Source: Paenibacillus psychroresistens
Lineage (GTDB): Bacteria; Bacillota; Bacilli; Paenibacillales; NBRC-103111
DNA: 64,000 bases
Direction: 5' to 3'
Assembly (NCBI RefSeq): GCF_009728935.1
Contig: NZ_CP034235.1
Coordinates: 1,898,001-1,962,000 of the forward strand
Shown here: piece by piece, positions 25,347 through 34,085 of the stretch
Numbering within the stretch: the first letter of the stretch is position 1
Layout: each line of letters begins with the position of its first letter
The notes under the pieces: generated by a model
Databases searched by the model: none
Seen by the model: only the letters and a program-made list of their open reading frames with translations
What the model was told of the DNA's origin: nothing
Made by a program: the position numbers and the translations under genes

Positions 25347-26495
25347 TTAAATAGAAACAAGCATCCGATATTTATGTATAGGCAAGGCAATTAACCCGAG
25401 CATTAAGGCTATGAAGGCTAAGAAAAACGGCGATGTTCCCATACGCAGCTGTCCGGCAGCAACAGGACCGATAAAAGCACCGATAGAATAAGCGATAGAG
25501 AGCAAAGAGAAAATTCGCCCATATCGGCCGCTGCCGGTTAAACCCGCTAAGAGAGTGGCTATCGCTGGGTATATGACGCCTTTGCTCATCCCAATCATAA
25601 ATAAAGATACGGATAAGGGAATTAGCCAATGTACCGCCATGCCGAAGAAAATCAAAGCCAATGCCAAGCACCCATAAACAATTCTTAAAAAAGCAGCAAA
25701 GCGATTTAAGAAGAACATGCTTAAAGTTAGAAGAGCGCCTAAGCTGACAAGTGAAAATAATATACCTGATGTCAGAATAGAGTGCTGGGTGACCTGCATC
25801 AAAGGCAATTCAAAAAATAAAATCCCTTGCGAACAGGATAATGCCAAGGGAATACCGAAGAATAACCAAGGAACAGATGCGTGATTCTGCAGCTCATCCG
25901 CTTCTTGTTGCTCAAGTGCGGTTGGCGAGTTTTTTAGATTAAGTAGGTAAGTGGTTTCTTTGATACCGAAGATAGCCAAGAGGCCTGTAGCGATTAAGCC
26001 CCAGCCAAGAATGGTAAACGATAGTGTAAAGCCGAGCTTGGCCACTAATAATGCGCCTGCTGCTGGAGAAACAACAGAAGCTAGAGTGTGGATTAATCCA
26101 TTGCCAGCCATCAGCTTTCCTTGATGAGTGCGATTTTTAGCTAATTTAGCTAACCAGGCTAAACAAGATGGAGATAGAAAAGCTAGTACAAAGCCGCTAA
26201 TGGAGCGAAGGCAGAGGAGCTGCCACGGATTCGTCACGTGCGATTGAAAGAGGAGAATAATCCCTCCAAGGATGAGACTGATTATGATGAATCGTTTGCT
26301 CCCGTATCGGTCAACCGCGTATCCGGCGATTAAATTACCCGGAATATGGGTAATGGAATACATGCCGAGAATAAAGCCGATAAAAGAAGGAGCGGCACCA
26401 AGTGAAAGTGCAAATGGAGACAGAATGGGATATTGTGCATGGAGATCAAAAAATGCAACGAACATGAATAAGTATAGCCAAATCGCCGTTTTCAT
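25347..26495 (-). CDS. Major facilitator superfamily transporter
   Basis: A 382-residue integral membrane protein with about twelve helices. The loop between helices 2 and 3 has the MFS signature GYAVDRYGSKRFI, and the seven-residue linker region between halves carries a charged segment (LEQQEADELQNHAS). The late motif IGAFIGPVAAGQL fits drug or metabolite exporters. ATG 26495 follows AAGGGCGG. It is a single gene, divergent from the small-protein genes at 26.7 kb. The substrate cannot be named. Confidence 0.85.
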   Translation of the reverse strand: MKTAIWLYLFMFVAFFDLHAQYPILSPFALSLGAAPSFIGFILGMYSITHIPGNLIAGYAVDRYGSKRFIIISLILGGIILLFQSHVTNPWQLLCLRSISGFVLAFLSPSCLAWLAKLAKNRTHQGKLMAGNGLIHTLASVVSPAAGALLVAKLGFTLSFTILGWGLIATGLLAIFGIKETTYLLNLKNSPTALEQQEADELQNHASVPWLFFGIPLALSCSQGILFFELPLMQVTQHSILTSGILFSLVSLGALLTLSMFFLNRFAAFLRIVYGCLALALIFFGMAVHWLIPLSVSLFMIGMSKGVIYPAIATLLAGLTGSGRYGRIFSLLSIAYSIGAFIGPVAAGQLRMGTSPFFLAFIALMLGLIALPIHKYRMLVSI

Positions 26496-26558
26496 TATTA
26501 ACCGCCCTTCATAGCTTCTTATTTAACGTTTACGCAGCTTGTCTTAAGATTATGCCAA

Positions 26559-26637
26559 GGATAAACGGCTTCGCGTCCTTTTAGGGACGGCGCGTTTGTC
26601 CGGAATTCTAAGATCCATATATATGTGAAGCTTATAT
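26559..26637 (+). promoter_or_regulatory. Shared promoter module, copy A
   Basis: GGATAAAC (26559-26566) and GTTTGTCC (26594-26601) form an imperfect inverted repeat. The right arm contains a -35 box, TTGTCC, followed after 16 bases by TATATA (26618-26623) and then GTGAAGCTTATA. The same arrangement, with the same 16-base spacer, occurs at 62701-62775. It drives the small gene at 26670. Confidence 0.7.
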
Positions 26638-26669
26638 TTGCTTATAATTTAAAGAACGGAGGTAACCTC

Positions 26670-26822
26670 ATGGATCCAGTTGTTAAAGTTGTTATTGCCA
26701 TTATTGGATTGAGCGTATTTATGAGACTGCGCCATTCCTTTCGCAAATCGCGGATGGGTGATAAAGCAGAAAGAATAAACACTAAATTAGAAGAACTACG
26801 TAGAAAAAGAGACGAAGAGTAA
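26670..26822 (+). CDS. Small membrane-anchored hypothetical protein
   Basis: A 50-residue protein with an N-terminal membrane helix (VVKVVIAIIGLSVFMRL) and a highly charged cytosolic tail (KAERINTKLEELRRKRDEE) likely to form a short coiled coil. ATG 26670 follows ACGGAGG. The ribosome site is inside GAGGTAACCTC, a small palindrome that could mask it. It is transcribed from the module at 26559. It leads a group of membrane-protein genes running to 30624. The function is unknown. Confidence 0.65.
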   Translation: MDPVVKVVIAIIGLSVFMRLRHSFRKSRMGDKAERINTKLEELRRKRDEE

Positions 26823-26928
26823 TTTGAAATTTGCTGAATATACACAAGATAACTTCTCGCGATAAACATAATATAGTATGATAGGATACATAGGATATAT
26901 TTTGAAGATGATAATGGGGGATTAGCAG

Positions 26929-27357
26929 ATGGATCAATGGTCAACTTTTATACAGGATAAGTGGATATTAATTATTGTGGCGATTGTTGTATTATTCTTG
27001 GTGATGAAATTAGTGAAAACGTTTATTAAATGGGTTTTTGTTCTTGCCATTATTGCAGCTGTGATTTATTACGGGTCAACCTATGCAGGTGGTCTAAGCG
27101 GGCTGAAAACCACCGTGGGCAATGCAGTAGCAGATGAAGCCAAGCAGCAGATTACAAGCGCAATTGTGGGAGAAGGTAAAGATGCGGATTATGTTAAACA
27201 TACGGATGGCTCTTATACCGTTCATACTAAGAATATTAAATTAGACGGTAAACCAGGCTCTGATGATGCAGAAGTTTCTTTTATGGGGCAGTCTTACAAA
27301 GTATCCATTAATAAAACCATTCAGAAATTTATTGATCAAGCTAAACAAAACCAGTAG
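26929..27357 (+). CDS. Hypothetical membrane protein
   Basis: A 142-residue protein with two hydrophobic helices (about 12-28 and 33-48). A soluble domain of ~90 residues follows, with repeated short beta-like segments (DGSYTVHTKNIKLDG, AEVSFMGQSYKVSI) and probably faces outside. It ends nine bases before the CvpA-transglutaminase gene and should be cotranscribed. No family was recognised. The context suggests a role in envelope maintenance. Confidence 0.75.
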   Translation: MDQWSTFIQDKWILIIVAIVVLFLVMKLVKTFIKWVFVLAIIAAVIYYGSTYAGGLSGLKTTVGNAVADEAKQQITSAIVGEGKDADYVKHTDGSYTVHTKNIKLDGKPGSDDAEVSFMGQSYKVSINKTIQKFIDQAKQNQ

Positions 27358-27366
27358 GTGATATAG

Positions 27367-28506
27367 ATGGAAGCTTTATTTACGTTTAATTTGTTAACTA
27401 TCTTACTTCTTGTGATTTTATTGGGGTCAGCGATTCAAGGCGCACGAAAAGGGGCATCTGGATCAGCCAGACAGTTTATGGCGCTTGTACTGGAAGGTAT
27501 AGTGACCCTTCTGGCCTTGTTTCTTTCCTGGAAATGGATGCTTTGGAGTTCCCCCCATGTAAGCTCATGGTTGATTTCGCGTAATATAACAATCCCAAAT
27601 GCGGAGTTAAATGGATTCCGTCAAATGTATTATACCTTCGTCACAGCGTTACGCGATTTTTCGCTTATGCGCTCGGCGATTTTATTTTTAATTGGATATG
27701 GAATATTGAAGAATGTCTTGACTTGGCTGGTATATCTGGTGCTGGCACAATGGGCTGTCGCTAAAAATCAGAAGGAGTACATTAACGAGAAAAGCTGGAT
27801 GAGTGTTGCTGCAGGCGGGGTGATCGGTTCCTTAACTGGGGTAGGGCGGGTAATTATGATGATTGCGCTGCTATTCACTTATACGGCTTTGTTCCCGCAA
27901 GCCGCATTAACGACCTATATTGAAGATTCAGCGCTTTACCAAAAAGGTGCCCAAGAAGTTATTCAACCATTTACCGGTGAGTTTCTTGTTAAGCAGCTGC
28001 CCGTTTTCACGCGTGCGGTCGAGAAAGAGTTCAAGCAAATTTTGCAGCGTAAATACGAGGTTTTGGATGCTCAAATTCCTCCTAATATCGCCGAGGCAGC
28101 AAAAAAAGTAACCGAAAACGCTAAGACAGATGAAGCAAAGGCTCGGGCGTTATATACTTGGGTCGGGACACGAGTTACGTACGATTGGGATAAAGTGAAT
28201 GATTATGAGCAAAAGCGAATTTGGCACGAGCAAACTCCAGAGGATACATTCGCTACTAAAAAAGGGGTTTGCATCGATTATTCTCGCCTATACGCTGTGA
28301 TGGCTAGAGCAGTAGGGTTGGATGTAAAAGTAGTTACGGGCTTAGGCTATAACGGGCAAGGCAGCTACGGCTCGCATGCATGGAATGAGGTTTTTCTTAC
28401 AGCTCAGGACAAATATGTACCTTTGGATTCCACTTGGGTATCTAGCGGAGAGGATTGGTTTAATCCACCGCAATTCAATGAAACACACATTCGGGAGGAC
28501 GCGTAG
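27367..28506 (+). CDS. CvpA-like membrane domain fused to transglutaminase-like protease domain
   Basis: A 379-residue protein. The N-terminal ~190 residues have four hydrophobic helices and a CvpA-like start (TILLLVILLGSAIQGARKG). The C-terminal part is a transglutaminase-core domain with the full triad: Cys in KKGVCIDYSR, His in SHAWNEV and Asp in VPLDSTW. Such domains act as proteases or crosslinkers. It is placed between an unknown membrane protein and a class B penicillin-binding protein, which suggests envelope or spore-wall protein processing. The substrate is unknown. Confidence 0.82.
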   Translation: MEALFTFNLLTILLLVILLGSAIQGARKGASGSARQFMALVLEGIVTLLALFLSWKWMLWSSPHVSSWLISRNITIPNAELNGFRQMYYTFVTALRDFSLMRSAILFLIGYGILKNVLTWLVYLVLAQWAVAKNQKEYINEKSWMSVAAGGVIGSLTGVGRVIMMIALLFTYTALFPQAALTTYIEDSALYQKGAQEVIQPFTGEFLVKQLPVFTRAVEKEFKQILQRKYEVLDAQIPPNIAEAAKKVTENAKTDEAKARALYTWVGTRVTYDWDKVNDYEQKRIWHEQTPEDTFATKKGVCIDYSRLYAVMARAVGLDVKVVTGLGYNGQGSYGSHAWNEVFLTAQDKYVPLDSTWVSSGEDWFNPPQFNETHIREDA

Positions 28507-28542
28507 AGTCTAAAGTGATTTTATGCTACACTTGGAGAATGA

Positions 28543-30624
28543 TTGGAGTGGATCAAGCTTATGAAGCATCAAGTTATAACAGAAGAGCAGCAAAAAAAAG
28601 AATGGCAGAAGCGCCGTCATTTTTCGATCCGGATCAATGTGTTTTTTTTCTTCACCTTTCTCTTGTTTTCTATTCTGATTGTTCAGCTGGCGCGCTTGCA
28701 GTTTGTTGAAGGTAAAGCTTATTCGGCAGAAGAGAAGCAAACGAGGAATAAGGATATTATTATTGCCCCTATTCGCGGCAATATCTATGATATTAAAGGG
28801 GCACCTATTGCCTACACTATATCGGCACAATCGATTTTTTATCGGGTGCAGCAATCCAACAGTAAAACGGCAAAGCAAGATCAAATTGCGCTAGCGAAGC
28901 GTTTGGCATTGATTTTTAAGGATTATGGCGACAAAAATTTCTCACAGCCCGTTGCAAGTGAGATTATTAAACTGATGGATATAGGTATTGATATTAATGG
29001 CAATAAAACTAAAGAAGCCAACTCGATTAGCATCACTTTTGTACCACGGCGAATTAAAACGAATTTGACAAAGGCGGAAATTGCTTATATTTCCGAGCAT
29101 CGTGATGAGTTGAAGGGTGTAGAAATTTCTGAAGAAAGTACCCGTTTCTATGATACAGATAATTCTGATAAAGCCAATAACGGTAAAGGCAGCTTTATTG
29201 CGCCGCAGTTGATTGGTTACATGCGTTCATATAATACGTCGAGCACCTTGGATTTCTATAATGGCAAAGAAGGTTATTTAAACGAAGAATATGTTGGCTA
29301 TGACGGTTTAGAATTGCTTTACCAGGATGAGCTCCGCGGTAAACCGGGGAGTAAAAGCTATCCGATTAATGCAAGGGAGCAAATTATTGGACAGGTGAAG
29401 ATTACCCCACCAGAAAAGGGACACAATCTGATTCTTACAATTGACAAGAATGTTCAGGTAGCTGCGCAAAAAGCGGTAGCCAATCATCTAGAGCTCATAC
29501 AGCATAGCAGTGATAAGTATTATTCGATGGGAAAAAACGCGGTTGCTGGATATGCTGTAGCCATTGAAGTAGATACAGGGCGGGTGATGGCAATGGTCAG
29601 CATGCCTGACTACGACCCTAATGTATGGATTGGTACGATGACGCAAACGATTTATGATCAAATTCAATACAGCTATACGAATGGAGCTATTCGGAGCAGG
29701 GCTGCTAATTTTGTGGATAATGATCAAAGAGGTAAACACCCAGGTTCGCTTGTTCCTCCAGGCTCGACGTTAAAGCCTTTGACTGTTCTAATTGGGCTTA
29801 ATGAGAAATTAATTTCACCATTTTCTACCTACCAGGACTCAGGCAGATTTTATTACGGTAAGGATGATAATGCGAGTGTTCCCAACTCAGATGGTCATGC
29901 TTATGGATTATTAACACCTGCTAAAGCAATTGCCGTTTCCTCTAATACATTTATGGCCGCTAAGATCGGTGAACCGCTTTATAGTAAATATAGTGGAGCG
30001 AAGGTTGTAGATATCTGGGATAACTACATGGCGAAGTTTGGTCTAGGCGTATTAACAGGCAGTGACTTGCCTAATGAAAGTGAAGGCATTAAGGAATATG
30101 CCGATAACAAGTCCATGTCCACCCAGCAAGCTATGGTTCAAGGAAGCTTTGGGCAATCGGCACGATATACAACCCTGCAGCTAGCTCAATATAGCATGAT
30201 GCTGGCAAACCACGGCAAGCGATATAAACCGCAATTTGTCGATTCGATTAAGACATATGATGGCCAATTGATCAAAAAAATTGAACCTGTGCTGCTAGAT
30301 GAGGTTAAGTTTCCCGATGAATATTGGAATGTGATTGAAGATGGCATGAGCAAGGTGGGTTATACCGGTTTTGAAGATGTACCCAACGTTGCCATGTATA
30401 AAGTAAATCGTAAAACGGGAACATCGCAATCTGAGGTTGCCGGTAAGAAACTGGAAAATGCCGTATTTATTGCATATGCACCAGCAGACCACCCGAAGCT
30501 TGCCATCGCGATAGTTGTTCCTGAAGGTGGGTATGGAAAGTTCGGAGCGGGTCCAATTGCCAGAGGAATTTTCGATGCATATGATCAAAGCTTTGGACTG
30601 AATGGAGTACCAAAAGGTAAATAA
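28543..30624 (+). CDS. Class B penicillin-binding protein (transpeptidase, PBP2 family)
   Basis: A 693-residue membrane-anchored peptidoglycan transpeptidase. One N-terminal helix (residues ~30-50) is followed by a dimerisation/pedestal domain (APIRGNIYDIKGAPIAYT) and a transpeptidase domain with all three motifs: PPGSTLKPL (SxxK serine), SSNTF (SxN) and RKTGTSQ (KTG). It starts at TTG 28543 after GGAG; an ATG at 28561 is an alternative. The family includes the elongation and sporulation PBPs PbpA, PbpH and SpoVD; PASTA domains are absent. It follows the transglutaminase gene by 36 bases. Confidence 0.9.
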   Translation: MEWIKLMKHQVITEEQQKKEWQKRRHFSIRINVFFFFTFLLFSILIVQLARLQFVEGKAYSAEEKQTRNKDIIIAPIRGNIYDIKGAPIAYTISAQSIFYRVQQSNSKTAKQDQIALAKRLALIFKDYGDKNFSQPVASEIIKLMDIGIDINGNKTKEANSISITFVPRRIKTNLTKAEIAYISEHRDELKGVEISEESTRFYDTDNSDKANNGKGSFIAPQLIGYMRSYNTSSTLDFYNGKEGYLNEEYVGYDGLELLYQDELRGKPGSKSYPINAREQIIGQVKITPPEKGHNLILTIDKNVQVAAQKAVANHLELIQHSSDKYYSMGKNAVAGYAVAIEVDTGRVMAMVSMPDYDPNVWIGTMTQTIYDQIQYSYTNGAIRSRAANFVDNDQRGKHPGSLVPPGSTLKPLTVLIGLNEKLISPFSTYQDSGRFYYGKDDNASVPNSDGHAYGLLTPAKAIAVSSNTFMAAKIGEPLYSKYSGAKVVDIWDNYMAKFGLGVLTGSDLPNESEGIKEYADNKSMSTQQAMVQGSFGQSARYTTLQLAQYSMMLANHGKRYKPQFVDSIKTYDGQLIKKIEPVLLDEVKFPDEYWNVIEDGMSKVGYTGFEDVPNVAMYKVNRKTGTSQSEVAGKKLENAVFIAYAPADHPKLAIAIVVPEGGYGKFGAGPIARGIFDAYDQSFGLNGVPKGK

Positions 30625-30643
30625 GAGGGGATTGAATAGATTT

Positions 30644-32518
30644 ATGTGCGGCATAGCAGGGATGATGAATTACGGGCAACAGGTGCCGGATCCGTTGGTA
30701 TTGAAGCGAATGACGGATATTATGGAGCATCGCGGTCCGAATGACAGTGGCTTTTGGAGTGAGGATGGCATTGGGCTTGGTTTTCGTCGATTATCGATCA
30801 TTGATATTAAAGAAGGTCATCAGCCGCTCAGCAATGAGGATGATACCGTTTGGATCGTTTTCAATGGTGAAATCTACAATTATAAAGCGTTGCGCGAGAT
30901 GCTGCAGGCCAAAGGCCATATTTTTAAAACACATACGGATACAGAAGTGATTGTTCATCTCTATGAAGAATATGGAGAGCAATGTGTCCAGCATTTACGC
31001 GGTATGTTTGGCTTTGTGATCTGGGATCGCAAGAAACGTGAGTTGTTTGGGGCAAGAGATCATTTTGGGATCAAGCCTTTTTACTATCATGCTTCCGCAA
31101 CCCAATTTGTGTTCGCTTCCGAGATAAAGGGGATTCTTGCAGCCGATATTGTAGAACGCAGGATCAAACCAGAAAGTATGCTTAATTATTTGACCTTTCA
31201 ATACGTGCCTGAGCCAGATACGATGTTCCAAGGGATTAATAAGCTGCCTCCTGCCCATTATGTGAAGGTAACCGATAGTGGTAAAATGTCGCTTCATAAA
31301 TATTGGGATCCAATGTTCGAGCCTATCGAACGTCCTTTTAATGATTATGTTGAGCAGATACGTGAAACATTAAAAGACTCGGTTAAGCTGCATATGGTCA
31401 GTGATGTCGATCGCGGCTGTTTCTTGTCCAGCGGTATTGATTCAACAGCGATTGCAGCACATATGCGCCAAATAGAACCGATTCGTACCTTCTCTGTTGG
31501 GTTTGAAGGAGCGAATAATGAGACACCGATTGCACGGGAATCGGCAGCGACATTAGGGACTGAGCATTATGAGAAAGTCATTACGCAAAGCGATTTCTTC
31601 TCTGCCGTTCCGAAAGCGATATGGCATCAGGATGAGCCAGTTGCGGATCCTTCGGCGATAGCACTTTATCATGTTGCTCAGCTTGCGCGCGAGCATGTTA
31701 CCGTTGTGCTCTCCGGTGAGGGCGCAGATGAACTGTTCGGAGGCTACCGGATTTATGGAGAGCCGAGCTCTTTGAAGCCACTCTCTTGGATGCCGCTTTC
31801 GCTTAAGCGTCTGTTGCATCGTTTAACGCTGAGTTTACCAAGTGGAGTAAAAGGACGGAATTATGTGCTGCGCGGGACAACTCCGTTAGAGGAGCGTTTC
31901 CTTGGAAATGCCAAGGTGTTCAGCGAAAGCATGAAATCGGCGATTCTCAGCAAGGATGCTGAATTACTGCGAACCTATAAGAATCCACAGAAAATTGCGG
32001 CTGAGTTTTATAACAAAACCAAGCATTTGGATTCTGTCACACGGATGCAATATATTGATATGAATTTATGGCTGCCGGGTGATATTCTGATGAAAGCGGA
32101 TAAGATGACAATGGCTCATTCTTTGGAGCTGCGGGTACCTTTTTTGGACAAGGAGTTATTCGAAGTTGCTCGACACATTCCAACTAAATATCGCTTGGCA
32201 CAAGGCACGACTAAATATGTGTTCCGTAAGGCGATGGAAGGAATTATACCCGATCCAATTCTGAATCGTCCCAAGCTTGGATTCCCCGTACCTTTGCGTG
32301 ATTGGCTTAAAGGACCACAAGGTGCTCTGATTCTCGAACAAATACTTGAATCAGGCATAGCCGACTATGTGAATCTGCAGGAAGTGGAGCTGATGGTTGC
32401 TAAGCATCGCAGTGGGCAAGGTGATTATTCCAGACGTCTCTGGGTTATCTATGTATTTGCTTTATGGCATGTTACTTATATGCAGGAACAGCCGACTTAT
32501 GCTTTTGCAGCGCAGTGA
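30644..32518 (+). CDS. asnB: Asparagine synthase (glutamine-hydrolysing)
   Basis: A 624-residue class II amidotransferase. It begins M-C-G-I-A-G, so the cysteine after the initiator Met is the glutaminase nucleophile; this fixes the start at ATG 30644 rather than upstream in-frame codons. EHRGPNDSG and FNGEIYNY complete the glutaminase site. The synthase domain has the ATP loop FLSSGIDSTAI and SGEGADELFGGY. It makes asparagine from aspartate, ATP and glutamine, or amidates a related substrate as Bacillus AsnO or YisO may do in sporulation. Confidence 0.93.
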   Translation: MCGIAGMMNYGQQVPDPLVLKRMTDIMEHRGPNDSGFWSEDGIGLGFRRLSIIDIKEGHQPLSNEDDTVWIVFNGEIYNYKALREMLQAKGHIFKTHTDTEVIVHLYEEYGEQCVQHLRGMFGFVIWDRKKRELFGARDHFGIKPFYYHASATQFVFASEIKGILAADIVERRIKPESMLNYLTFQYVPEPDTMFQGINKLPPAHYVKVTDSGKMSLHKYWDPMFEPIERPFNDYVEQIRETLKDSVKLHMVSDVDRGCFLSSGIDSTAIAAHMRQIEPIRTFSVGFEGANNETPIARESAATLGTEHYEKVITQSDFFSAVPKAIWHQDEPVADPSAIALYHVAQLAREHVTVVLSGEGADELFGGYRIYGEPSSLKPLSWMPLSLKRLLHRLTLSLPSGVKGRNYVLRGTTPLEERFLGNAKVFSESMKSAILSKDAELLRTYKNPQKIAAEFYNKTKHLDSVTRMQYIDMNLWLPGDILMKADKMTMAHSLELRVPFLDKELFEVARHIPTKYRLAQGTTKYVFRKAMEGIIPDPILNRPKLGFPVPLRDWLKGPQGALILEQILESGIADYVNLQEVELMVAKHRSGQGDYSRRLWVIYVFALWHVTYMQEQPTYAFAAQ

Positions 32519-32567
32519 CTATGATAAATAAATGATAATTACAACATGATAACGACAAGGAGGATAC

Positions 32568-33314
32568 ATGGGAAAATTTAAATTGGTTGCTTTGGATATG
32601 GATGGTACTGTCTTAAACGAAGAGCAAAAGGTGTCAGAACGAAACAAAAAAGCAATTGGAGCCGCCATTGAAGCAGGTGTTACGGTTATGTTTGCAACAG
32701 GTCGCGGGATTCAGAGCGCAAGACCCTTTATTGATCGGCTAAATCTACAATCACCAATTGTAACGACCAATGGGGGAGAGGTTTGGCGAGCGCCAGATGA
32801 TCTCATGAAGCGTCATCAGATGGAGGCAAAATGGATTCGCCAAATGCATGAAATGGCCATTCTCGAGGATACTTGGTTTTGGGCTTATGCGGTAGAAGGT
32901 GTCTATAATCGGGATAATTGGCCTGGTGACATCGATAGCATAGATTGGATTAAATTTGGCTTTCATACAGAAAACCTAGAAAAACTAGCTGGAATTCGGA
33001 TGGAGCTAGAGGCATGGGGCGTTTTTGAAATTACTAATTCCCATCCCTTTAATTTAGAATTGAATCCGTTGGGTGTTAGCAAAGCAAGCGGGTTGATTGA
33101 TGTATGCAGGTTTTTAGGTATTGAGATGTCTGAGGTCATTGCCATGGGTGATAGCTTGAACGATATAGCGATGATTCGTGCCGCGGGGCTTGGTGTAGCG
33201 ATGGGTAATGCACAGGAAGAAATTAAGCAAGCTGCCGATTTAGTCACAGCAACCAACAATGAGGATGGCGTGGCACAAATTATAGAACAATATATTCTAA
33301 AACAATCCAACTAA
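32568..33314 (+). CDS. Cof-type HAD family phosphatase
   Basis: A 248-residue cytosolic HAD-IIB hydrolase. Motif I is LVALDMDGTVLN (nucleophile and acid/base Asp), motif II FATGR, and the C-terminal motif IV AMGDSLNDIAMIRAAG. The C2 cap lies between about 80 and 185. It removes phosphate from sugar phosphates or flavin-type metabolites. ATG 32568 follows AAGGAGG. It is followed 15 bases later by the ThuA-like gene, suggesting linked sugar metabolism. The exact substrate is unknown. Confidence 0.9.
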   Translation: MGKFKLVALDMDGTVLNEEQKVSERNKKAIGAAIEAGVTVMFATGRGIQSARPFIDRLNLQSPIVTTNGGEVWRAPDDLMKRHQMEAKWIRQMHEMAILEDTWFWAYAVEGVYNRDNWPGDIDSIDWIKFGFHTENLEKLAGIRMELEAWGVFEITNSHPFNLELNPLGVSKASGLIDVCRFLGIEMSEVIAMGDSLNDIAMIRAAGLGVAMGNAQEEIKQAADLVTATNNEDGVAQIIEQYILKQSN

Positions 33315-33329
33315 GGGGAGAATAAACAA

Positions 33330-34043
33330 ATGACAAGAGTAATCGTATGGAATGAGTATATACACGAAAAAGAAAATAAGGTAGTAGAATCACTTTACCC
33401 GCGAGGCATTCACAATACAATTGCTGACGGCATTCGTAAGGATGGCGTTGAGGTTGGAACGGCTACTCTAGAAGAACATGAGCATGGTCTTACGGAAGAG
33501 GTCCTCAATAACACGGATGTATTAATTTGGTGGGGACATGCAGGCCATGATCGTGTGGAAGATTATATTGTGCAAAGAGTTCATCAGCGTGTACTTAAAG
33601 GCATGGGATTAATTGTGCTGCATTCCGGACATTTCTCAAAAATTTTCAAAAGCCTCATGGGTACTTCCTGTGATCTTAAATGGCGTGAAGCCGGTGAAAA
33701 AGAGCGCTTATGGGTCGTTGATCCAGCACATCCAATCGCTGAGGGCTTGGGTGCTTATATCGAGCTTGAGCATGAAGAGATGTATGGTGAGCATTTTGAT
33801 ATTCCAGCTCCGGAGGAGCTTGTTTTTGTAAGCTGGTTTGCAGGCGGGGAAGTTTTCCGCAGCGGAGTTACTTATCATCGTGGGCAAGGAAAGGTATTCT
33901 ACTTCCGTCCTGGACATGAAACCTATCCGACTTACCACAACCAAGAGGTTCTGCGAGTCATATCCAATGCGGTACAATGGGCTGCTCCCAAGCATGGTGC
34001 AACACCGGTTTATGGAAACGCACAGCCTTTGGAACAAATTTAA
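33330..34043 (+). CDS. ThuA-like (trehalose utilisation) domain protein
   Basis: A 237-residue cytosolic protein with a class I glutamine-amidotransferase-like fold. It has [12 protein letters not shown] at the N-terminus, [10 protein letters not shown] and [10 protein letters not shown] in the middle, and [16 protein letters not shown] near the C-terminus, all ThuA-family blocks. ThuA proteins are linked to trehalose or other sugar catabolism; the reaction is not settled. It is cotranscribed with a HAD phosphatase. Confidence 0.85.
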   Translation: MTRVIVWNEYIHEKENKVVESLYPRGIHNTIADGIRKDGVEVGTATLEEHEHGLTEEVLNNTDVLIWWGHAGHDRVEDYIVQRVHQRVLKGMGLIVLHSGHFSKIFKSLMGTSCDLKWREAGEKERLWVVDPAHPIAEGLGAYIELEHEEMYGEHFDIPAPEELVFVSWFAGGEVFRSGVTYHRGQGKVFYFRPGHETYPTYHNQEVLRVISNAVQWAAPKHGATPVYGNAQPLEQI

Positions 34044-34085
34044 AATACGAGATGCGGATTTAACTGCAAGGGAGATGGGCTGCAA

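Noticed and set aside
30602..30643. Longer start for asnB
   Set aside because: The glutaminase nucleophile must be the residue after the initiator Met, which fixes the start at ATG-TGC 30644.
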